From positions 1 through 8,234 of the forward strand of contig JAPOOQ010000033.1 of NCBI GenBank assembly GCA_026713345.1: a stretch of 8,234 nucleotides of DNA. Direction: 5' to 3'. A program made the position numbers and the translations under genes. Positions 1 through 6,970 of the stretch are shown here, in pieces. The notes below the pieces were generated by a model. It did no database searches. It was given only the letters and a program-made list of their open reading frames with translations, and was not told the DNA's origin. The first letter of the stretch is position 1, and the number at the start of each line of letters is the position of its first letter. The stretch is from Gemmatimonadota bacterium (lineage in GTDB: Bacteria > Gemmatimonadota > Gemmatimonadetes > Longimicrobiales > Gaopeijiaceae).

Positions 1-83
1 ATTCTACGGCGAGACTGCCCGGTACGGCAAGGCGATCGGCGCCGTTGGCAGGACCCCGGACGGCACAACAAGACAGGAGCCCC

Positions 84-1328
84 ATGTCACGCACGGTATT
101 CCTCGGTTCGCTCCTCGCCCTCCTGGCCTGCGGCGACTCCGGCGCGCCGCCCCAGTCCGCCACCACCGTCACCGACTCCGCCGGCATCCGGGTCGTTACC
201 ACCCCGCCCGCCGACCTGGTCTACGCTGGGCTGGCCGAAGAGCCGGCTTTGTCGATCGGTGACTTCACCGGGCCGGAGGAAATCCTCTTCGGCAGGATAG
301 CCTCCGCTCGGCGCGACGCGATCGGCAACCTGGTCGTGGCCGACGGGCAGGCCCATGAGATCCGCATCTTCGACACAGGGGGCCGCCATCTTCAATCGCT
401 GGGGAGAGAAGGGGAGGGGCCCGGGGAGTTCAAGTCGCTTCCGGGAGCGTGGCCGGCCGCGGACGGGGGCATCGCGGCGGCGGGAAAAATACTGGACCGG
501 ATCACGCAGTTCGGTGCTGCGGGGACCCCGACCGCAACGGCGACGCTTGCCCGGAAGGACGACCTCGGAGGGATCTTTGCCATCGGACTCGCGGGCGCCG
601 ACATCGTCCTGAGCCGCGCCTCCCCCCGCACCGTTCTGACTCTGGCGTCCCTGTCCGGATCTCCCAAGGACATCGTGGACGCCATGATCGTTGGTGAAGA
701 GAACCGCCGGATCCTGTTCGTGCGCCACCGTTTCGATGGAACGCTGGTCGATACCGTGGCGGAGGGCAGGGACGCATTGCGGGCCAGCGTGTCCCGGGGG
801 AGCGGCATGGAGATGGAGGTGTCCACCTTCACGGTCCCCTTCTCCCCCAGGTCCGTCGCGGCGGGATCCTCTCACGGCGTCGTGGTCACGGACGGTTCCG
901 CATACGGGGTCCAGGTCTTCGGCGAAGACGGCTCGCTGCGCCTGATCGCGCGCCTCGACGACCCCCGTCCAATTCGCACCGACGCGCACGTGGAAAGATA
1001 CGTCCGCGGCACTCGCTCCGGGAGCAATGAACGACAGATCCAGGACGTTATCGAACGCTACCGCCAGTCCCCCCTGCCGGATTCGCTGCCCGGGTACACC
1101 GATCTCCTCTTTGTCGAGGGAGGAGAGGTATGGGCGCAGCGTTACGGACTCCCGGACGAGCCGATGCGCCGCTGGGACGTCTTCGCCCCCGACGGCGTCT
1201 ACCTCGGCCGCGTGGCCGTCCCCGCCTCTTTCCGCATCGAGGAAGTCAGCCGCGGTGAGGTCCTCGTAGTCGCGACCGACGAACTCGGGGTTCAGCGCGT
1301 TCAACTCCGCGCCCTTACCTTGAAGTAG
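84..1328 (+). CDS. Six-bladed beta-propeller lipoprotein
   Basis: This encodes a 414-residue exported protein of unknown ligand. The ATG at 84 is chosen over the in-frame start at 45 because AGGAG lies at 75-79 and because it yields a compact lipoprotein signal: a short basic N-terminus, a hydrophobic stretch at residues 5-15, and the lipobox LLAC with Cys16 as the acylated residue. The +2 residue is Gly, which is compatible with outer-membrane sorting. The mature part starts with a DSAGIRVV-type strand. It then shows repeated blade-like units such as GNLVVADGQAHEIRIFDTGGRHLQSLG followed by REGEGPGEF, typical of the NHL-like six-bladed beta-propeller proteins common in Gemmatimonadota and Bacteroidota. 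In those families such proteins sit in the envelope and are thought to bind ligands or partners; no catalytic residues are visible. The fold is assigned with good confidence, but the function is unknown. The next gene begins 53 bases downstream on the same strand, so co-transcription is possible. Confidence 0.85.
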   Translation: MSRTVFLGSLLALLACGDSGAPPQSATTVTDSAGIRVVTTPPADLVYAGLAEEPALSIGDFTGPEEILFGRIASARRDAIGNLVVADGQAHEIRIFDTGGRHLQSLGREGEGPGEFKSLPGAWPAADGGIAAAGKILDRITQFGAAGTPTATATLARKDDLGGIFAIGLAGADIVLSRASPRTVLTLASLSGSPKDIVDAMIVGEENRRILFVRHRFDGTLVDTVAEGRDALRASVSRGSGMEMEVSTFTVPFSPRSVAAGSSHGVVVTDGSAYGVQVFGEDGSLRLIARLDDPRPIRTDAHVERYVRGTRSGSNERQIQDVIERYRQSPLPDSLPGYTDLLFVEGGEVWAQRYGLPDEPMRRWDVFAPDGVYLGRVAVPASFRIEEVSRGEVLVVATDELGVQRVQLRALTLK

Positions 1329-1365
1329 GGTGCCGCACCCGACTGTGCGCCGAGCCACCATCCCC

Positions 1366-1371
1366 AAAGGA
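1366..1371 (+). promoter_or_regulatory. Ribosome binding site fixing the selenoprotein start
   Basis: AAAGGA lies 10 bases before the ATG at 1382. It matters because it supports translation starting upstream of the in-frame TGA at 1421, rather than at the internal ATG at 1541 that a conventional gene caller would use. Confidence 0.55.
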
Positions 1372-1381
1372 CCTGCCCCGA

Positions 1382-1747
1382 ATGACCCCGAGCCTCGACT
1401 GGCGGTACCACCGCCCTGGCTGAACCGGCTACAAACGCACGCAAGAGTTTCTTGCGCAGAACGGAATCGAGCCCGCTGAGACGCGTAGCGCCAGCAAGGA
1501 ACCCGTCCACGCCGCCGAGGCGCGCACGCTGCTCGCGGGAATGACCGAGCTCCGCGTCGCCAAGGGGAAAAAGGTCGTGCAGGTGGACCTCACAGCCGCG
1601 GATCGCCCCCCCGACGAGGAGCTGGTCAAGCTGATGGTCAGCCGCTGGGGGAAGCTCCGCGCCCCGACGATGAAGGTCGGCACCACGCTGGTGGTCGGCC
1701 ACAACCAGGACATGCTCGCGACCGTCTTCGGCACGTCGTCCGGCTGA
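1382..1747 (+). CDS. ArsC/Spx-like selenoprotein, TGA-encoded Sec14
   Basis: The reading frame from ATG 1382 to TGA 1745-1747 is open except for one TGA at 1421-1423. If that TGA is read as selenocysteine (U), the product has 121 residues, the usual size of ArsC/YffB/Spx-family thioredoxin-fold proteins. The active-site region reads HRPGUTGYKRTQEFL. U14 aligns with the catalytic Cys of the family (CxxCKKA in Spx-like, NCDTIKKA in E. coli YffB), followed by the conserved basic residues and the helix leading to NGIE. The C-terminal part, LRAPTMKVGTTLVVG, matches the family's proline-containing strand (Pro95). A hairpin suited to a bacterial SECIS element follows the TGA (1440-1456). ArsC-like proteins are among the families in which bacterial selenoproteins have been reported. 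The likely role is cytoplasmic thiol/selenol redox chemistry; arsenate reduction is not shown. The protein contains no Cys. The alternative is a nonsense pseudogene, but there are no other lesions. A conventional caller would report only residues 54-121. Confidence 0.82.
1421..1456 (+). promoter_or_regulatory. Putative bacterial SECIS element after UGA (Sec codon plus hairpin)
   Basis: The UGA at 1421-1423 is followed by a perfect 7-bp stem, CGCAAGA (1440-1446) with TCTTGCG (1450-1456), closing a GTT loop at 1447-1449. If the top A-U pair opens, the loop is AGUUU on a 6-bp stem. From the UGA to the loop G is 23 nt, within the 16-37 nt range used for bacterial SECIS models, and those models favour a G among the first loop bases followed by U. 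A weak lower pairing, CCG 1425-1427 with CGG 1462-1464, could add a base stem. The hairpin lies wholly inside the coding sequence, as bacterial SECIS elements do. SelB binding is inferred. Confidence 0.7.
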
Positions 1748-1771
1748 GCGGCCGCCCGGTCCGGCAGCCGG
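1740..1771 (+). terminator. GC-rich stem-loop at the end of the selenoprotein gene
   Basis: CCGGCTG (1740-1746) and CAGCCGG (1765-1771) are perfect 7-bp inverted arms around an 18-nt GC-rich centre that can form a further CGG/CCG pairing. The structure straddles the stop codon at 1745-1747. No U-tract follows, so it is not a classical intrinsic terminator. It could act as a weak terminator, an mRNA 3' stabiliser, or nothing. It lies before the 176-base gap that precedes the peptidase gene. Confidence 0.35.
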
Positions 1772-1923
1772 TAGACTACCTCCCGCGGCATTGGAGCGCC
1801 GATGCGCCCGTACTGGCCGCGGCGCTACCTGGTCCGGCCCCCACTGGCGCCAGCACCACTTCCTGCGCAATCTGTCTCCTGAACCAAGGTGGACCGCCGT
1901 ACCCCAACCCGGAGATTCCCAAG

Positions 1924-4900
1924 ATGACGCTCCCCCGCATCCGCCCCGTCGCCCGCGCGCTCGCCGTCCCGGTCGTGCGTGCCTTCTCCGCAACCCGCGC
2001 ACTGCCCGCGGCTCTCGCGCTCGGCGCCGCGCTCGCACTCGCCACGGCCGCCCCCGCGACCGCCCAGCAACCCGCCCTCGACCACGACGACGTGTTGCAG
2101 TGGAAGAACATCGGGAGCCCCTCCCTGTCAGCGGACGGCACCTGGCTGGTCTACACGCTGACCGCCATGGAGGGCGACCCCGTCCTGAACATCCGCGAGG
2201 CCCGCGAAGGCGGCCGCGAGTTCTCCTTCCGCGGCAACCGGCCGACCATCACGTCGGATTCGCGCTTCGTGATCTTCCAGATCCCGCCGCCGGAGGCGCT
2301 GGTGGACTCGCTCAGACTCGCGGGCGAGCGGGGCGACGCGCTGCCGTCCGACACTCTTGCGATCGCCGAACTCGCATCCCTGGGAGACGACGGCTACATG
2401 CCCCGCCGCATCGGCGTGGTGACCAACTTCAGGGTCGCGGCCGAGGGAAGCTGGATCGCCTACAAGCCGGACGAGGAGGAGGAAGAAGAGGACGAGGAGG
2501 AGGGGGAAGAGGTCGCCGGGGAGCCCGAGCCCGAGCCGCAACCCCGTGCGCGCCCCGGAAGGGGAGGGCGGCCGGGGGGCCGTCCGGGTGGGCCGGGCGG
2601 GGGAGGAGAGGAAGACGATGAGCGGGAGAAGGAGGATGGAGATCCCGTCGTCCTCCGGAACCTTTCCACCGGCGCGGAGATGCGGTACGAGAAGGTAACC
2701 AGCTACCTCTTCGCCGCCGAGGCGGAGGTCATGACGTACGTCACCTCCGCCGAGGACGGCGAGGGCGACGGCGTCTTCGTGGTGAACCTGGGCGACATGT
2801 CGCAACACGCCGTCATGGAGGGGATGGGGAACTACGAGCGGTTGGTCATCACCGAGGACGGGGACCAGGTCGCCTTCCTGTCGGACCGGGATGACTACGA
2901 GGCCGACCAGCCCGAGTTCACGATCTATCACGGCGCCGGCCCCGAATGGCAGGGCGCGGCGATCGCGAACTCGGAGACCGACGGCATCCCCGAAGGCTGG
3001 TGGGTCAGCGACAACGGCGGCGTCAGGTTTTCCGACGGTGGCGGCCGCCTCGTCTTCGGCACCGAGCCCAGGCCGGAGCCGGAGCCGGAAGAGGAAGAGG
3101 AGATGCTCGACTCGGACCGGGTCACCCTCGACATCTGGAACTGGCAGGACCCCTACCTGCAGCCGATGCAGCTGGTCCGGGCCAACCAGGAGCGGAACCG
3201 CACCTACACCGCGGTAGCGAATCTCGACATGGGCACGGTGGTGCAGCTTGCCAGCGAGGATCTGCCCAGCGTGCGCTTCGCTCCCGAAGGCGACCAGCCG
3301 TACGCGGTTGGCACCACCCCTCTGCCCTATCGCCAGCTCGTCTCCTGGGACGGGACCTACAACGATTTCTACGTCGTGGACGTCGCGACCGGCGAGCGCC
3401 GCATGGTTGCCGAGATGACCCGGGGCGCCCCGGCGATCTCCCCGCAGGGCACGTACATGTCCTGGTGGGACGGAGCCGCGCGTCACTGGATGGTGGCCCC
3501 GATGGCGGGAGGCGATCCGGTGGCCGCAAGCGGAGATGTTCCCCACCCGGTCTGGAATGAGCTGGACGACCGCCCCGACCTGCCGGGCTCCTACGGCATC
3601 GCGGGCTGGACCGAGGACGACGAGGCCTTCCTCTTCTACGACCGCTACGACGTGTGGCGCTACGAACCCGCCACTGGCGAGACCACCAACCTGACTGGCG
3701 GGGCGGGCCGAGACTCCGGCATGCGCCTGCGTTACGCGCGCACCGGCTTCGGTTTCGGGCCGGGCGGCAGCGCCGGCATCGAGGACGGCGAGGCGCTCTG
3801 GCAGGCCTTCCACTACAAGACGAAGCAGTCGGGCTTCTACCGGGGCCGCACCGACCGGACGGCCATGCCGGAGCAGGTCATCATGGCGGACAAGAGCTTC
3901 CAGATGCGCGGCAAGGCCGAGGACGTCGACCGCTGGCTGATCGCTCGCCAGGACTTCCGGGAGTACCCGGATCTCTGGGTCACCAACGGGGAGTTCACCG
4001 ACATGGTCAAGCTCACCGACGCCAATCCCCAGCAGGCAGACTACCGCTGGGGCACCGCGGAGATCGCCGAATGGACTTCGGCCGACCGCACCCCGCTGCA
4101 GGGCATCCTCGTCAAGCCCGACGGATTCGACCCGACGCAGAAGTACCCGATGATGGTCTACTTCTACGAGCGCAGCTCCGACGGCCTCCACTCCTACCGC
4201 TCACCCGTGCCCGGCGGCTCGTCTGTCTCGCAGTCGTTCTACGCCAGCCGCGGGTACGTCGTGTTCGTTCCCGACATTCCCTACGAGATCGGCTATCCCG
4301 GCGAAAGCGCGCTGGACGCGGTCGTGCCCGGGGTGCTCAGCATCGTCGAGCAGGGCTTCATCGATCCGGACAAGATCGGCGTGCAGGGACACTCATGGGG
4401 CGGCTACCAGATCGCCTACATGATTACCAAGACGAACCTGTTCGCGGCGGCCGAGGCCGGCGCGCCGGTCAGCAACATGACCAGTGCCTACGGCGGCATC
4501 CGCTGGAGTTCAGGCATGAGCCGCATGTTCCAGTACGAGCGCACCCAGAGCCGCATCGGCGGGACCCTGTGGGAGTCCACGGCCGAGTACATCCACAACT
4601 CCCCGGTGTTCTTCGCCGACAAGATCGAGACTCCGCTGCTCATGCTGCACAACGACGAGGACGGAGCCGTGCCGTGGTACCAGGGCATCGAGCTGTTCGT
4701 CGCCATGAGGCGCCTGGACAAGCCGGTGTGGATGCTCAACTACAACGGCCAGGGGCACGGACTCAGCCGCGAGGCCGACCGCAAGGACTGGGGAATCCGC
4801 ATGCAGCAGTTCTTCGACCACTACCTGATGGATGCCCCGGCGCCGATCTGGATGGAGGAGGGCGTGCCGGCGATCCTGAAGGGGAAGGAGCTGGGACTGG

Positions 4901-4926
4901 GATTCAGGGCAAGGAGGATTTCGTAG
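1924..4926 (+). CDS. Secreted S9 family (prolyl oligopeptidase-type) serine peptidase
   Basis: This is a 1000-residue exported serine peptidase that probably cleaves peptides in the periplasm. GGAG at 1911-1914, nine bases before the ATG, supports the start. Residues 1-47 form a long signal peptide: a basic n-region, the hydrophobic stretch LPAALALGAALALATAAP, and a cleavage site after PATA47. An N-terminal WD/TolB-like beta-propeller follows, with repeats such as SLSADGTWLVYTL. The C-terminal alpha/beta-hydrolase domain covers roughly residues 700-985. The nucleophile motif GHSWGG places Ser824; the acid is probably Asp913 (NDEDGAVPW); the base is His945 (NGQGHG). The triad order and spacing fit family S9. 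The protein is longer than usual partly because of acidic and Gly/Pro-rich inserts at about residues 183-240 and 381-393, inside the propeller region. It lies convergent with the minus-strand operon that ends at 5000. Its exact substrate (dipeptidyl or oligopeptide) cannot be decided from the sequence. Confidence 0.93.
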   Translation: MTLPRIRPVARALAVPVVRAFSATRALPAALALGAALALATAAPATAQQPALDHDDVLQWKNIGSPSLSADGTWLVYTLTAMEGDPVLNIREAREGGREFSFRGNRPTITSDSRFVIFQIPPPEALVDSLRLAGERGDALPSDTLAIAELASLGDDGYMPRRIGVVTNFRVAAEGSWIAYKPDEEEEEEDEEEGEEVAGEPEPEPQPRARPGRGGRPGGRPGGPGGGGEEDDEREKEDGDPVVLRNLSTGAEMRYEKVTSYLFAAEAEVMTYVTSAEDGEGDGVFVVNLGDMSQHAVMEGMGNYERLVITEDGDQVAFLSDRDDYEADQPEFTIYHGAGPEWQGAAIANSETDGIPEGWWVSDNGGVRFSDGGGRLVFGTEPRPEPEPEEEEEMLDSDRVTLDIWNWQDPYLQPMQLVRANQERNRTYTAVANLDMGTVVQLASEDLPSVRFAPEGDQPYAVGTTPLPYRQLVSWDGTYNDFYVVDVATGERRMVAEMTRGAPAISPQGTYMSWWDGAARHWMVAPMAGGDPVAASGDVPHPVWNELDDRPDLPGSYGIAGWTEDDEAFLFYDRYDVWRYEPATGETTNLTGGAGRDSGMRLRYARTGFGFGPGGSAGIEDGEALWQAFHYKTKQSGFYRGRTDRTAMPEQVIMADKSFQMRGKAEDVDRWLIARQDFREYPDLWVTNGEFTDMVKLTDANPQQADYRWGTAEIAEWTSADRTPLQGILVKPDGFDPTQKYPMMVYFYERSSDGLHSYRSPVPGGSSVSQSFYASRGYVVFVPDIPYEIGYPGESALDAVVPGVLSIVEQGFIDPDKIGVQGHSWGGYQIAYMITKTNLFAAAEAGAPVSNMTSAYGGIRWSSGMSRMFQYERTQSRIGGTLWESTAEYIHNSPVFFADKIETPLLMLHNDEDGAVPWYQGIELFVAMRRLDKPVWMLNYNGQGHGLSREADRKDWGIRMQQFFDHYLMDAPAPIWMEEGVPAILKGKELGLGFRARRIS

Positions 4927-4999
4927 AAGGAGCGGTTTCGCCGAGCAGCGCGCGCGCATATGAGGCTCCCCGAGCGCGGGCTGCCTGTGCGTGCCCCTG

Positions 5000-5710
5000 T
5001 CAGCGCGCGATCCAGGTCCGTGCCGTGAAAGTCAGGCCGGTGACGATGTAGTCGTAGTCCAGACCGAGGTCGGGCAACGAGATCACCCAGTTGGTCAAGG
5101 ATCGGGAATAGGCGACCTGCAGATCCAGCGGCCATCGGCTATCCAGGCTCAGGCCCACGCCCATGATGGCAGGCCACCGTCTGAGCCGCGTCCGATCTTC
5201 TCCCGCCACACCCGTTTCCGGATTGGTACCACCCGTTGCGAATTCCGACCACATCGCCCGCGTCCCCAGCACAGCGCTGATCCGGGAACCACCGCTCCCC
5301 AGCCGCCACCCCGCACGGAAGGCACCGCCGGCTCCGAACCTGTCCCTGAATTCCCAACGGCCGGGCCAGACATCATGCGCCTCACCGCTGCTGGTTGGAT
5401 CAATCGTCCCCTCGATCGAACGTCTGGCCGGAACGATGGCACTCAGCGCAACGCCTACCTCCATTGAACCTCCCGCCACGGCCCGGCGGAGTTCCCCGAA
5501 CACGTTGGCGGCCATTCCCACGCCGGACGCCTCCGACGCACTCGTACTCGATCCCCCTCCGATGGTGACCTGTTTGGTGTGTTCCACGATGTTCCACGAC
5601 ACCTCGGGAGAGATTCCGACAAGAAGGGAGGACTGAGCCCCGAGGGATCCGGCGGCAAGCAGGCAGAAACAGGGCATGGCGATACTCAGGCGAATCAGTG
5701 CGACGGTCAT
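5000..5710 (-). CDS. Secreted protein, probable outer-membrane beta-barrel
   Basis: This encodes a 236-residue exported protein that I do not recognise as a named family. Residues 1-25 form a signal peptide with Arg7, a hydrophobic core up to Leu23, and likely cleavage after GSLGA25. The mature part is rich in Gly, Ser and Thr and in alternating polar/hydrophobic strands, for example LDLQVAYSRSLTNW and YIVTGLTFTART near the end. This resembles small outer-membrane beta-barrels, although the last residue is Arg rather than the usual Phe or Trp. Its ATG overlaps the stop of the upstream regulator gene by one base (TGATG). AGGAGGT at 5723-5729 on the minus strand, inside the end of the upstream gene, supplies a strong ribosome site. 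Translational coupling is therefore likely. The barrel call is inferred from strand pattern and signal peptide only. The opposite-strand reading frames here lack a signal peptide and family features. Confidence 0.75.
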   Translation of the reverse strand: MTVALIRLSIAMPCFCLLAAGSLGAQSSLLVGISPEVSWNIVEHTKQVTIGGGSSTSASEASGVGMAANVFGELRRAVAGGSMEVGVALSAIVPARRSIEGTIDPTSSGEAHDVWPGRWEFRDRFGAGGAFRAGWRLGSGGSRISAVLGTRAMWSEFATGGTNPETGVAGEDRTRLRRWPAIMGVGLSLDSRWPLDLQVAYSRSLTNWVISLPDLGLDYDYIVTGLTFTARTWIAR

Positions 5711-6966
5711 CAGTCCCCCTCTACCTCCTGGTGTGCGCGTTGAAGAATCGCTTTGTCCACGAGCGACTGGACGGTGGGGGTTACGTCCCTGAAGCGGATG
5801 CGGCGGCTGAAACCCAGCGCACCGACTCGGATGAAGAGCTTCCCCAGGAATTCGTCCGCGAAACTGCTGGACACCAGCCCGACGCTTTCGAAATCCAGGT
5901 TGACCAGAGCGTCTGGATACATCGACAACAGCTTTTCGAGCTTCCGTCTTGCGGATTTTCCGGCGGATCTCGAACCCAGTGAACCGGCTTCCCGCTTGAC
6001 GACAAAGTGGAGGGTCTCGTCGTCCATCTGCTCGTAGCGCAGTTGCACATAATCGCCCTGCGGCTCAAGTCGCGCATCCTGAATGTCAAGCGCCTGCCAC
6101 AGCGCCGCCGGATCCGAGTAGTCCAGCCGTACCACGACCAGCGTGCCAGGAAACGGAATCTTCTCGCGCCGCGCCTCCAGATCCGACCCCAGACTCGCGT
6201 AACCGGAGTGAATCTCGAACGCGCCATCTCCGACCCTGGCCGCCCGATGAGTTCCAAACAGGCCGTTTCCCTGGCCTGCACGCTTGTCTCTGGTTATCCC
6301 ACGCTGGATTGACAACTCCAGGGCGTCGGGGTCGGGCATGCCGGGGCGCGCAGTCCGAATGGTATCGGGGATGCCCCTGCCCGAATCCGCGACTACGAAC
6401 TCCAACCACTGCGCATTGGGGTAGTGACCGAGTTGCACCAAACCGCCCAATGGGGCCTCGGCGTGCTGAAGGACATTATCGGTGATCTCGTTGACTGCCC
6501 ACTCGAATGCTGCCAGGCTCTCGCGAGCGACGGCTGCGGGCGACGAGAGCACGGCGTCCATGATGCGGTCGACAATCCGGTGCTGCTCGTCGGGCGATGC
6601 GAACCGGCTGGCCGGAAGAACGGATTCCGGTTGCCAGCTTGATGGCCGAAACCTGGACGGAGTCGCGAGATGGGCCCAGTTGGTGTTGGCAAACAGGCGG
6701 CGCAGCTCACCATCCTTTGGACGAACCAGAGCGAAGTCCACATCGGCTTCGTCGCGCAGGCGGGCGCAGGTCACGAGCACCGGGAGCATCCCACCGGGGT
6801 AGGCCCGGGTCGTGCCCGTGAAATCGAGCGTCAGCTTCTGGAATCCCTTGTCCGCGGTTGCCTGGTGTATCGAAGCCAGCAGAAGTCGGAACGAGCGTTG
6901 GTCCAGCTTGCCCGCGATGCGTATTCTGCTTCCCTCACGAGTGACCTGGGGACCGCTGGGATGCAT
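5710..6966 (-). CDS. STAS-like / HATPase / DUF4325-like fusion regulator
   Basis: This encodes a 418-residue cytoplasmic protein with three apparent domains. Residues 8-100 look STAS-like, as in anti-sigma-factor antagonists: IRIAGKLDQ strand, LTLDFTG strand, then helix. Residues 145-280 are a GHKL/HATPase domain of the RsbW/SpoIIAB type, with N-box EWAVNEITDNVLQHA (Asn159, Glu160, Asp163, Asn164), G1 box DSGRGIP (Asp194) and glycine-rich lid GQGNGLFG (231-238). Residues 345-410 resemble the STAS-like DUF4325 domain, including VNLDFESVGLVSSSFADEF and a closing helix ending in LQR. The start at 6966 is chosen because the frame upstream, extending to 7533, is Arg-rich low complexity and overlaps the divergent fmdB-like gene; the SD before 6966 is weak (CGGAA). 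Partner-switch regulation through ATP-dependent binding or phosphorylation is likely by family analogy. Targets are unknown. It is the first gene of an operon with the exported protein downstream. Confidence 0.85.
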   Translation of the reverse strand: MHPSGPQVTREGSRIRIAGKLDQRSFRLLLASIHQATADKGFQKLTLDFTGTTRAYPGGMLPVLVTCARLRDEADVDFALVRPKDGELRRLFANTNWAHLATPSRFRPSSWQPESVLPASRFASPDEQHRIVDRIMDAVLSSPAAVARESLAAFEWAVNEITDNVLQHAEAPLGGLVQLGHYPNAQWLEFVVADSGRGIPDTIRTARPGMPDPDALELSIQRGITRDKRAGQGNGLFGTHRAARVGDGAFEIHSGYASLGSDLEARREKIPFPGTLVVVRLDYSDPAALWQALDIQDARLEPQGDYVQLRYEQMDDETLHFVVKREAGSLGSRSAGKSARRKLEKLLSMYPDALVNLDFESVGLVSSSFADEFLGKLFIRVGALGFSRRIRFRDVTPTVQSLVDKAILQRAHQEVEGD

Positions 6967-6970
6967 TTCC

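Noticed and set aside
1..83. End of an upstream gene entering the window
   Set aside because: Frames are open at the left edge but no stop codon or family match supports a gene end before 84; the stretch is too short to judge.
1328..1340. Inverted repeat GGGTG-CCG-CACCC just after the first gene as a terminator
   Set aside because: The stem is only 5 bp, there is no T-tract, and the next gene follows closely in the same direction.
87..1367. A 426-residue open frame on the minus strand opposite the beta-propeller lipoprotein gene
   Set aside because: It mirrors a well-supported + strand gene, has no recognisable domain or signal peptide, and is the expected shadow of GC-rich coding DNA.
1541..1747. 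A 68-residue gene starting at the internal ATG
   Set aside because: It would be only the C-terminal half of an ArsC-like fold without an active site; the upstream codons continue the same family and have a ribosome site.
1745..1774. The terminal UGA of the selenoprotein gene as a second selenocysteine codon
   Set aside because: Readthrough would add only Sec plus eight low-complexity residues before TAG at 1772, and the family normally ends here.
1301..2038. A minus-strand frame of 245 residues covering the selenoprotein gene and the gap after it
   Set aside because: The translation is Arg/Gly-rich low complexity with no family features, while the + strand frame matches the ArsC fold.
2128..4191. 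A 687-residue minus-strand frame opposite the S9 peptidase gene
   Set aside because: It is a shadow frame; the + strand has the signal peptide, propeller and complete catalytic triad.
4927..4999. Bidirectional terminator between the convergent peptidase and barrel-like genes
   Set aside because: I looked for one but found no convincing stem with a T-tract on either side in this 73-base gap, only GC-rich alternating sequence.
3654..5051. A 465-residue + strand frame overlapping the peptidase gene's second half
   Set aside because: It is a frame-shifted shadow with Arg/Gly/His-rich composition and no domain.
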